A stretch of DNA of 64,000 nucleotides from CAVZCC01 sp963773765. GTDB taxonomy: Bacteria; Actinomycetota; Acidimicrobiia; Acidimicrobiales; Microtrichaceae. Every line of letters begins with the position of its first letter. Position 1 is the stretch's first letter. Made by a program: the position numbers and the translations under genes. The stretch covers positions 806,001 through 870,000 of the forward strand of contig CAVZCC010000001.1 in assembly GCA_963773765.1 (NCBI GenBank). The letters are read 5' to 3'. Below the pieces are notes generated by a model. The model saw only the letters and a list, made by a program, of their open reading frames with translations, was not told the origin of the DNA and did not search any database. This document shows, piece after piece, positions 8,965-17,269 of this stretch.

Positions 8965-10076
8965 CTAGAAGTCCTCGTCGAAGGCGACCTCGCCGTCCAC
9001 GGCGACCTGGTAGGCGGACACGGTCCGCTCGAAGAAGTTGGTCAGCTCCTGGACGTCCTGCAGCTCCATGAAGGCGAACGGGTTCTTGGAGCCGTACCGC
9101 TTGGGCAGGCCCAGGGTCATCAGGCGCTGGTCGGCGACGAACTGCAGGTACTCCCGCATGTCCGACAGGGACATGCCGGAGACGCCCTGGCTCAGCAGGT
9201 CCTCGGCGAAGCCGAACTCGCAGTCCACCGCCTCGTCGATCATCTCCGCCACCCGGGCGGCCAGCGTCGTCGTCGAACAGGTCGGGCTCCTCGCGGCGCA
9301 CCTGGGCGATGACCTCGAAGGCGAAGGCCATGTGGCACGACTCGTCGCGGAACACCCAGTTGGTGCCGGCGGCCAGGCCGTTGAGCAGGCCCTTGGAGCG
9401 CAGGAAGTAGACGTAGGCGAACGCGCCGAAGAAGAACAGCCCCTCGATGCAGGCCGCGAAGCAGATGAGGTTGAGCAGGAACTGCCGGCGGTCCTCACGG
9501 GTGCGCAGCTCGTCGCAGGTCGTTGATCGAGTCGATCCACTTGAAGCAGAACTCGCGCCTTGGCCCGGATGGACGGGATGTTCTCGATCGCGGCGAAGGC
9601 CTCGGCCCGCTCGGTCGTGCGTCGGGGATGTAGGTGTCCAGCAGCGTCAGGTAGAACTGGACGTGCAGCGGCCTCCTCGTAGAGCTGGCGGCGACAGGTA
9701 CATCCGCGCCCTCGGGCGCGTTGATGTGCTTGTAGAGGTTGAGCACCAGGTTGTTGGCCACGATCGAGTCGCCGGTGGCGAAGAACGCCACCAGGCGGTT
9801 GATCAGGTGCCGCTCGGCCGGGAGCAGCTTGCGCTGCAGGTCCACCAGGTCGTCGGAGAAGTCGATCTCCTCCACCGTCCAGGTGTTGCGGATGGCGTCG
9901 CGGTACATGTCGTAGAACTGCGGGTACCGCATCGGCCGCAGCGTCAGGTCGAAGCCGGGGTCGAGCAGGGCACCGGAACCGGGTGCGGGGGCGGTGAGGT
10001 CCACCACCCCGCCGGCCGGCTGGGGTGCGGGGAGGTTGGGGGACGGTTCTGCGAGGGCTGCGTTGTCCAAGGACAT
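8965..10076 (-). pseudogene. nrdB: nrdB, ribonucleotide reductase beta subunit, frameshifted in this sequence
   Basis: Pieced together over several frames this is a full class I radical-generating subunit (about 360 residues). It begins MSLDNAALAEPSP and ends GEVAFDEDF. Visible pieces include WTVEEIDFSDD (first Asp ligand), EALHVQFY (Glu, His and the radical Tyr at the same spacing as Glu115/His118/Tyr122 of E. coli), FCFKWIDSIND, and DESCHMAFAFE (Glu/His ligands). Seven one-base indels interrupt the frame near 9267, 9513, 9552, 9617, 9671, 9690 and 9710. Protein conservation on both sides of each is intact. The gene follows nrdA by 73 bases on the same strand. An essential gene with such isolated indels suggests sequence error more than true decay. 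Confidence 0.85.
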
Positions 10077-10149
10077 GGTGTGCGCGGTACTCCTGGGGCG
10101 GGGTGGGTGTGCGGGTGCTCTGGCGGGTGCGGTGGGGCCGGTCAGCTGC

Positions 10150-12676
10150 TCACTGGCAGGCCTCGCAGGTCTCGGGGTTCTCCAGCGAGCAGGCCACGGC
10201 CTCCTCGTCGGTGTACTGCTTGGGCTCCGGAGCCGGGGTCCCGCCACCACCGCCGTCGGGCGTGGTGGCGGCGGTCCCGCCGGTGGTGGTCTTGTCGATG
10301 CGGGTCGCCGGGCGCGACCGCAGGTAGTACGTGGTCTTCAGGCCGGACTTCCAGGCGTAGACGTACATCGAGCTGAGCTTGCCGATGGTCGGCGACTCCA
10401 TGAACAGGTTCAGCGACTGGCTCTGGTCGATGTAGGCGCCGCGGGCGGCGCGCCATGTCGATCAGCGCCCGCATGGGCACCTCCCACGCGGTGCGGAAGA
10501 TCTCCCGCACGTCGGCCGGGATCTGCGTCGATGTCCTGCACCGAGCCCTCGGCGCGCTTGATGGCGCTGATGACCGACTCGGTCCACAGGCCCCGGGCCT
10601 GCAGTTCCCGCACCAGGTAGGCGTTGACCTGGAGGAACTCGCCGGACAGCGTCTCGCGCTTGAACAGGTTGGACACCTGCGGCTCGATGCACTCGTAGCA
10701 GCCGGCGATGGAGGCGATGGTGGCCGTGGGCGCGATGGCGATCAGCAGCGAGTTGCGCAGGCCGCACCCGGGCGATGCGCTCCGCAGCGGCGTCCCAGCG
10801 GGCCGGGTCCGACGGGGTGACGCCCCACAGGTCGAACTGGAGCTCGCCCTTGGCGGCGCGGGTCTCGGCGAAGCCCGGGTGCGGGCCGGACCGCTCGGCC
10901 AGGTCGGCGGAGGCGACGAGCGCGTTGAAGTAGATCTCCTCGGAGATGCGGGTGGACAGGTCCCGGGCCTCGGCCGAGTCGAACGGCAGGCGCAGCTTGA
11001 AGAACACGTCCTGCAGGCCCATGAGCCCGAGGCCGACCGGGCGCCACTGGGCGTTGGAGCTCCCGGCCTCTTCGGTCGGGTAGAAGTTGATGTCGATCAC
11101 CCGGTCCAGGAAGGGCACCGCCAGGCGGACCACCTCGGCCAGCCGGTCGAAGTCGAACCGCAGTGCGCCGGAGCCGTCGGGCCGCACCATGGCACCGAGG
11201 TTGATGCGAGCCCAGGTTGCAGACCGCGGTCTCCGACTGGTTGGTGACCTCCAGGATCTCGGTGCACAGGTTGGACAGGTGCACCACGTTGGGGGTCCCG
11301 TCCGAGGCGTGGCTGCCGGTCTGGTTGCACTTGGGGTTGGAGGCGTCCTTGAACGTCATCCAGCCGTTGCCGGTCTCCGCCAGCGTCGCATCATCCGGGC
11401 GTACAGCTCGCGGGCCGGGATCTGGCGCTCGTACAGGCCGTCGGTCTCCGCCTGCAGGTAGGCGGCGTCGAAGTCCTCGCCGTACAGGTCGATGCAGGTG
11501 CGGGACCTTCTTGGGGTCGAACAACGACCACTGCCAGTCCTGCTCGACCCGTCGCATGAACAGGTCGGGGATCCAGTTGGCCAGGTTCAGGTTGTGGGTG
11601 CGCCGCGCGTCGTCACCGGTGTTGTCCCGCAGCTCCAGGAACTCCTCGATGTCCGCGTGCCAGGTCTCCAGGTACACGCAGGCGGCGCCCTTGCGCCGGC
11701 CGCCCTGGTTGACCGCGGCGACCGACGAGTCGAGCGTCTTGCAGCCACGGCACGATGCCGTTGGACTGGCCGTTGGTGCCCCGGATCAGCGAACCGCGGG
11801 AACGGATGCGGCTGTAGGACAGGCCGATGCCGCCGGCGTACTTGGACAGCCGGGCCACGTCGCCGGTAGCGGTCGTAGATGGCGTCGAGGTCGTCCTCGC
11901 GGCGAGTCCAGCAGGTAGCAGCTGGACATCTGCGGGTGGCGTGGTGCCGGAGTTGAACAGCGTGGGCGAGCTGGGCAGGTAGTCCAGGCTGGAGATGAGC
12001 CGGTAGAACTCGATGGCCTCCTCCGGCGTGCGAGGACAGCCCGCAGGCCACGCGCAGCAGGAAGTACTGCGGGGTCTCGATGACCTGGCGGGTGACCGGG
12101 TGGCGCAGCAGGTAGCGGTCGTACACGGTGCGCAGGCCGAAGTACTCGAACAGCCAGTTGCGGTCCGCCAGCACGGCGTCGTTGAGCTTGCGGGCGTTGG
12201 TGGCGACCATCGCCGCGGTGTCGTCACCGATGATCCCCTGCACGTGGCCGGCCGCGACCGACTGGGAGAAGGAGTAGATGTCCTGGTTCCGGACCTCCTT
12301 GTCGATCACGGTGGCGAGCAGGCGGGCGGCCAGCCGGGAGTAGTCGGGCTCCTCGCGCGATGAGCGCCGCCGCGGTCCGGATGGAGAGGTCGTCCAGCTC
12401 CTCGGTGGTGGCGCCGTCGTACAGGCCGCAGATGGTGCGGGTGGCCACCCGCATCGGGTCGACGTCGTCCAGGCCCTCGGCGCAGCGGGCGACGGCCCGC
12501 ACGATCTTGTTCAGGTCGACGGGCTCCAGGCTGCCGTCGCGCTTGCGGACCTGCATGGGTGAGCCGGTGGCGGTGTCCGACGGGTCGATCACGACCGGGT
12601 CGGGGTGCTCGCTCTGGTTGCCGACGACCTCGTCGCCGACGATCTGCACGGGACGAACGTCCTCCGAAAGTGCCAC
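10150..12676 (-). pseudogene. nrdA: nrdA, ribonucleotide reductase alpha subunit, frameshifted in this sequence
   Basis: The catalytic subunit of class I ribonucleotide reductase is readable across shifting frames (about 835 residues). An N-terminal ATP-cone-like stretch (KRDGSLEPVDLNKIVRAV) comes first. Then follow SSCYLLDS (redox Cys), the active-site SNLCTEILEV with N-x-C-x-E, the loop CNLGSINL, SLLIAIAPTATIASIAG, and the C-terminal swinging cysteines CEAC just before the stop. About twelve one-base indels interrupt it, near 10449, 10524, 10764, 11206, 11388, 11494, 11741, 11866, 11903, 11940, 12033 and 12356. All but the one at 11388 read as insertions. The start is GTG at 12676 after a GAGGGGG site. 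Two NrdR-like boxes lie about 100 bases upstream. Confidence 0.88.
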
Positions 12677-12776
12677 CTCACGACCCCCTCACTGCGTGTA
12701 CGCCTTGAGTGCCGGGCCTGGGGAACCCCGCACGTGTGTCTCCGGTCACCTATCCGGCCGACATAGGGTGCGGTGG

Positions 12777-12792
12777 ACACCAGATGTAGTGG
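12777..12792. promoter_or_regulatory. NrdR-like box 1 upstream of nrdA
   Basis: The 16-mer ACACCAGATGTAGTGG matches 12 of 16 positions of the NrdR operator consensus (ACAC-w-A-t-AT-a-T-w-GTGt), including both outer ACAC/GTG arms. NrdR is the repressor of ribonucleotide reductase operons and binds paired boxes. A second box lies exactly 16 bp away, which is the normal spacing. The pair sits about 100-150 bases upstream of the nrdA start and also faces the divergent Nudix gene. Confidence 0.65.
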
Positions 12793-12808
12793 CTGGACTT
12801 GCGCTGAC

Positions 12809-12824
12809 CCCCAAGATCTGGGGA
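12809..12824. promoter_or_regulatory. NrdR-like box 2 upstream of nrdA
   Basis: The 16-mer CCCCAAGATCTGGGGA is a near-perfect palindrome. It keeps the inner A-A-x-AT-x-T core and about 10 of 16 consensus positions of the NrdR box. Its centre is 32 bp (three helical turns) from box 1. The outer arms are CCCC/GGGG instead of ACAC/GTGT, so it is weaker than box 1. The call rests mainly on the pairing and the position. Confidence 0.5.
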
Positions 12825-12961
12825 CAGGGTCGTAATTACAGCCGGGTAACTACAGGGCTGTCAACGCTTTCAGACAACCTCGCTCCGCGTCACCACCACC
12901 ACCACGCGCGGTGAGGTTCGCCCGGCATTGCGGCGCCCCGCGGGGGCTACGGTGGCGCCCC

Positions 12962-13771
12962 GTGGACCGTCCCCCCAGATCCGGCTCTCCCGGTGCGCCG
13001 CTGTGGGACCCCGACGCGGTGCCCGCCGCCACCGTCGTGGTGCTTCGGGACGGACCGGACGGCCCCGAGGTGCTCATGCTCAAGCGGGACCAGGGCCTGA
13101 GCTTCGCCGGGGGCATGTGGGTCTTCCCCGGCGGGCGGATCGATCCCGAGGACCATGCTGCCGAGGACCCTGCTGCCGAGGACCCTGCTGCCGAGGACCC
13201 TGCTGCCGAGGACCCTGCTGCCGAGGACCCTGACCCCCCACCCACCGCGACGGGCGAGGCCATGGAGGCGGCGGCCCGTCGGGCCGCGGTGCGGGAGGCG
13301 GCCGAGGAGGCCGGCATCGAGATCGACCCCGCCGCGCTGCGCCGGTGGTCGCACTGGACGCCCCCGCCACGCCAGGACAAGCGGTTCACCACGGCGTTCT
13401 TCGTGGCCCCCGCCGTGGACGACACCGCCGACATCGTGATCGACGACGGCGAGATCCGCGCCCACCGGTGGGTCCGGCCCGGCGACGCCATCGCCCTGCG
13501 CGACGCCGGCGACGTGAGCCTGGCCCCGCCCACGTACATCACCCTGGTGCAGCTGCTCCCCCACCGCAGCGTGGCCGAGGCGCTCGCCGCCGCGGACGGG
13601 GCCGAGGTGGAGCACTTCGCGACCCGGGTGGCGGTGGTCGGTGACTCGTGGATCGCGCTCTACCACGGCGACGTGGCCTACGAGCAGGCCGAGCCCGACC
13701 CCACCCTGGAGGGACCCCGCCACCGCCTGGTGATGGAGTCCACCTGGACCTACCTGCGGGAGGGCTGTTGA
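12962..13771 (+). CDS. Nudix hydrolase with EDPAA repeat insertion
   Basis: A 269-residue Nudix-fold protein. Strand VPAATVVVLRDGPDG leads to GGMWVFPGGRIDPED. An inserted run of five tandem EDPAA-type pentapeptides (about residues 63-87) comes next, followed by the Nudix helix AAVREAAEEAGIE with the REx2EExG core. Nudix enzymes hydrolyse nucleoside diphosphates linked to another moiety; the substrate is unknown. The insertion lies between the strand and the catalytic helix, where loops vary. I chose GTG at 12962; GTG at 12911 would add 17 residues. It is divergent from nrdA and overlaps the start of the next gene by 4 bases. Confidence 0.8.
   Translation: MDRPPRSGSPGAPLWDPDAVPAATVVVLRDGPDGPEVLMLKRDQGLSFAGGMWVFPGGRIDPEDHAAEDPAAEDPAAEDPAAEDPAAEDPDPPPTATGEAMEAAARRAAVREAAEEAGIEIDPAALRRWSHWTPPPRQDKRFTTAFFVAPAVDDTADIVIDDGEIRAHRWVRPGDAIALRDAGDVSLAPPTYITLVQLLPHRSVAEALAAADGAEVEHFATRVAVVGDSWIALYHGDVAYEQAEPDPTLEGPRHRLVMESTWTYLREGC
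13148..13231 (+). repeat. 15-bp in-frame minisatellite (EDPAA units)
   Basis: Five consecutive 15-bp units of type GAGGACCCTGCTGCC, the first with one variant codon, are followed by a partial sixth. They lie within the Nudix coding region and each unit adds Glu-Asp-Pro-Ala-Ala. The copies are identical at DNA level apart from the first, so the array is recent or actively homogenised. Gain or loss of a unit would keep the frame. Confidence 0.95.
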
Positions 13772-13989
13772 GCCACAACCTGACCCCACCCGAGAGCATC
13801 CTGTGCGTGGACTGCGGCGGGACCTGCCACCTGCTCAGCCGCCCGTTCGAGGACGAGGACGGCGGCGTCGGCTTCCAGGCCGGCGACATCGTGTCGTACC
13901 GGTGCTCGGACTGCCTCGACCGGTGGGACATCGAGCTGGAGGAAGGCGGCCCGGAGGACCCCGGGGCCCAGGGGTCCGCGGCACCGTAG
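13768..13989 (+). CDS. Small zinc-ribbon protein
   Basis: A 73-residue acidic protein with two CxxC knuckles, CVDC (about residues 13-16) and CSDC (about residues 46-49), plus an extra Cys in GGTC. This is typical of small zinc-ribbon proteins. The probable start is TTG at 13768, overlapping the Nudix stop (TTGA), which points to translational coupling; the family function is unknown. The Asp/Glu/Gly-rich C-terminus appears disordered. An alternative upstream start inside the Nudix gene would add residues unlike a real N-terminus. Confidence 0.7.
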   Translation: MSHNLTPPESILCVDCGGTCHLLSRPFEDEDGGVGFQAGDIVSYRCSDCLDRWDIELEEGGPEDPGAQGSAAP

Positions 13990-14035
13990 AACCCCTTCGG
14001 GGGCGTCCTGACGCCGCCGCTACGCTGGACCGGTC

Positions 14036-17000
14036 ATGACCGAGCCCGGCGAGCCCACCGACCAGCCCTATCCGAGCGTGCCGGCGCGCGCCGACCTGCC
14101 CACCCTGGAGCGGCGCCTGCTCGACCGCTGGGCCGACCAGCGCACCTTCGAGCGCTCGGTGGAGCAGCGCCCCGCCACCCTGGACGACGGCACCAACGGT
14201 GAGTTCGTGTTCTACGACGGGCCGCCGTTCGCCAACGGGCTCCCCCACTACGGCCACCTCCTCACCGGCTACGTCAAGGACGTGGTGCCCCGCTACCAGT
14301 CCATGCGGGGCAAGCGGGTGGACCGCCGCTTCGGCTGGGACTGCCACGGCCTGCCGGCCGAGATGATGGTCGAGCAGGAGCTCGGGGTGTCCGGCCGCGT
14401 GGCCATCACCGACTACGGCATCCAGCGCTTCAACGACCACTGCCGCACGTCGGTGCTGCGCTACACCGACGAGTGGGAGCGCTACGTCACCCGCCAGGCC
14501 CGGTGGGTGGACTTCTCGGACGACTACAAGACCATGGACCTGCCCTACATGGAGTCCGTGATCTGGGCCTTCAAGCAGCTGTGGGACCAGGGCCTGGTGT
14601 ACGAGGCCTACCGGGTCATGCCCTACTCCTGGGGGGCGGAGACGCCGCTGTCCAACTTCGAGATCCGCCTGGACGACGCCACCCGCCCCCGCCAGGACCC
14701 GGCACTGACCGTTGCCTTCGAACTGGACCCGGCCCGGGCCGGGCGGGCCGGCGAGCTGCTGGGCGGTGGCCCCGCGGAGATCTGGGCCTGGACGACGACG
14801 CCCTGGACGCTGCCGTCCAACCTGGCCCTGGCCGTGGGGCCCGAGGTCAGCTACCTGGTGGTGGAGCCCACCACCGGAGTTCGGGCCGGACGGCGGGTGG
14901 TGCTGGGTGCCGGTGCGGCGGACCGCTACGCCCGGGAGCTGGGCGAGGATCACATCGTGGTGGGCACCCTCACCGGCGCGGACCTGGCCGGGCTGCACTA
15001 CAAGCCGCTGTTCCCGTTCTTCACCGGCCACCGCAACAGCTTCGTGATCCTCTCGGACGACTTCGTCACCGACGAGGACGGCACCGGCATCGTCCACATG
15101 GCCCCCGGCTTCGGCGAGGACGACCAGCGGGTGTGCGAGGCCGCGGGCATCGTGCTGGTGTGCCCCGTGGACGACAGCGGGCGGTTCACCGCCGAGGTGC
15201 CCGACTACGAGGGCCAGAACGTCTTCGACGCCAACCCGGCCGTGATCGCGGACCTGAAGGAACGCCACGTCGTGGTGCGCCACGACACCTACGACCACAA
15301 CTACCCGCACTGCTGGCGCACGGACACGCCCATCATCTACAAGGCCGTGTCGTCCTGGTACGTGGAGGTCACCGCCATCCGCGACCGGCTGGTGGAGCTC
15401 AACCAGGAGATCAACTGGATCCCGTCCCACGTCCGCGACGGGCAGTTCGGCAAGTGGCTGGAGGGGGCCCGGGACTGGTCGATCAGCCGCAACCGGTTCT
15501 GGGGATCGCCCATCCCGGTGTGGCGGTCGGACGACCCGGCCCATCCCCGGGTGGACGTCTACGGATCGCTCGACGAGATCGAACGGGACTTCGGGGTCCG
15601 CCCGGACGACCTGCACCGCCCCACCGTGGACGAGCTCGTCCGGCCCAACCCGGACGACCCCACCGGACGCTCCATGATGCGCCGCGTCCCGGAGGTGTTC
15701 GACTGCTGGTTCGAGTCGGGCTCCATGCCCTTCGCCCAGGTGCACTACCCCTTCGAGCAGAAGGAGTGGTTCGACACCCACGCCCCTGCGGACTTCATCG
15801 TGGAGTACATCGCCCAGACGCGCGGCTGGTTCTACACCATGCACGTGCTGAGCGGTGCCCTGTTCGACCGCCCCGCGTTCCGCAACGTGATCTGCCACGG
15901 CGTGGTGCTGGACCACGAGGGCCGCAAGCTGTCCAAGAAGCTGCGGAACTACCCCGACCCCGAGGAGGTGATGGACACCCTCGGCTCCGACGCCCTGCGC
16001 TGGTACCTGATGGCGTCGCCCATCCTGCGGGGCGGCGACCTGCGCATCGCCACCGACGCCTCGGAGATCAGCGAGGTCATCCGGCTGGTCATCAACCCGA
16101 TCTGGAACGCCTATGCGTTCTTCACGCTGTACGCCAACGCCGACGGCTACACGGCGCGGGCCCGCACCGACGCCACGGGGACACTCGACCGCTACATCCT
16201 GGCCAAGACCCGTGAGCTGGTGGAGTCCAGCACCGAGCGCATGGACGCGTTCGACATCGCCGGCACCTGCGCCGATGTGGTCGCGTTCCTCGACGCGCTC
16301 AACAACTGGTACATCCGCCGTTCCCGGGAGCGCTTCTGGGCGCCGGGCTCCGACGCCGACGACGACTCCGCCCGGGACAAGGCCGACGCCTACGACACGC
16401 TCTTCACGGTGCTCACCACGCTGGTCCGGGTGGTGGCTCCACTGCTGCCGTTCCTGGCCGAGGAGATCCACCTGGGCCTGTGCGGGACCGGCGCGGCCGG
16501 CACGGACTCGGTGCACCTGCAGGACTGGCCCGCGGCCGACGCCCTGCCCCGTGACCACCAGCTGGTGGCGGACATCGACCGCATCCGCGAGGTGTGCTCC
16601 GCCGCACTCGGCCTGCGGGAGGACCATCGCCTGCGGGCCCGCCTCCCCCTCCAGCGCCTCACCGTCGCCGGCCACGACGTGGACCGGTTGGCGCCGCTCA
16701 CCGGCCTGGTACGGGACGAGGTGAACGTCAAGGAGGTGGTCCTGACCCAGGACCTGGCTGCGGTCGGGACGTTCCAGCTGCGACCCAACGCGAGGGTGCT
16801 CGGGCCCCGACTGGGCAGGTCCGTCCAGGAGGTCATCCAGGCGGCCAAGGCGGGCGACTGGACCCAGCAGGACGACGGCACCGTCACCGTCGCGGGCCAG
16901 GTGCTGGCCGAGGGCGAGTTCGAGCTGGCCCTGGAGCCCCGGGAGGGCGCTGCCGCCACCCCGCTGCGGGGCAACGACGCCGTCGTGGAGCTGGACGTGA

Positions 17001-17269
17001 CGTTGACGCCGGAACTGGAGGCCGAGGGCGCGGCCCGGGACGTGGTCCGCCTGATCCAGCAGGCTCGCAAGGACGCCGCGCTGTCGGTGACGGACCGTGT
17101 TGCCGTCACGCTGGTGCTGGGCCCCGAGGCCGCCGCTGCGGTGGAGGCCCACCGGGACTGGGTGGCGGAGCAGGTCCTGGCGGTGCGCATGGACGTCACC
17201 ACCGGCGATGGCGGCACGCCCGAGGTGGACGTCGCCGTGGCCCCGCTGGACCGACCGACTCAGAAGTAG
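14036..17269 (+). CDS. ileS: Isoleucyl-tRNA synthetase (type 2)
   Basis: A 1077-residue class I aminoacyl-tRNA synthetase that charges tRNA-Ile. The HIGH-type motif is PHYGH at 70-74, the editing domain shows WTTTPWTLPSN (about 250-260) and a DEDGTGIVHMAPGFGEDD segment, and the KMSKS-type motif is KLSKK at 631-635. The motif variants, the length and the extended C-terminal domain are those of the type-2 (eukaryote-like) IleRS, a group generally less sensitive to mupirocin. The ATG at 14036 was chosen; the preceding 46 bases carry no other feature. It converges on the permease gene at 17260, with the two stops overlapping by 10 bases. Confidence 0.97.
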   Translation: MTEPGEPTDQPYPSVPARADLPTLERRLLDRWADQRTFERSVEQRPATLDDGTNGEFVFYDGPPFANGLPHYGHLLTGYVKDVVPRYQSMRGKRVDRRFGWDCHGLPAEMMVEQELGVSGRVAITDYGIQRFNDHCRTSVLRYTDEWERYVTRQARWVDFSDDYKTMDLPYMESVIWAFKQLWDQGLVYEAYRVMPYSWGAETPLSNFEIRLDDATRPRQDPALTVAFELDPARAGRAGELLGGGPAEIWAWTTTPWTLPSNLALAVGPEVSYLVVEPTTGVRAGRRVVLGAGAADRYARELGEDHIVVGTLTGADLAGLHYKPLFPFFTGHRNSFVILSDDFVTDEDGTGIVHMAPGFGEDDQRVCEAAGIVLVCPVDDSGRFTAEVPDYEGQNVFDANPAVIADLKERHVVVRHDTYDHNYPHCWRTDTPIIYKAVSSWYVEVTAIRDRLVELNQEINWIPSHVRDGQFGKWLEGARDWSISRNRFWGSPIPVWRSDDPAHPRVDVYGSLDEIERDFGVRPDDLHRPTVDELVRPNPDDPTGRSMMRRVPEVFDCWFESGSMPFAQVHYPFEQKEWFDTHAPADFIVEYIAQTRGWFYTMHVLSGALFDRPAFRNVICHGVVLDHEGRKLSKKLRNYPDPEEVMDTLGSDALRWYLMASPILRGGDLRIATDASEISEVIRLVINPIWNAYAFFTLYANADGYTARARTDATGTLDRYILAKTRELVESSTERMDAFDIAGTCADVVAFLDALNNWYIRRSRERFWAPGSDADDDSARDKADAYDTLFTVLTTLVRVVAPLLPFLAEEIHLGLCGTGAAGTDSVHLQDWPAADALPRDHQLVADIDRIREVCSAALGLREDHRLRARLPLQRLTVAGHDVDRLAPLTGLVRDEVNVKEVVLTQDLAAVGTFQLRPNARVLGPRLGRSVQEVIQAAKAGDWTQQDDGTVTVAGQVLAEGEFELALEPREGAAATPLRGNDAVVELDVTLTPELEAEGAARDVVRLIQQARKDAALSVTDRVAVTLVLGPEAAAAVEAHRDWVAEQVLAVRMDVTTGDGGTPEVDVAVAPLDRPTQK

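Noticed and set aside
8965..12676. Programmed ribosomal frameshifting as explanation for the nrd operon
   Set aside because: About 19 separate sites with no slippery heptamers or stimulatory structures make programmed shifts implausible.
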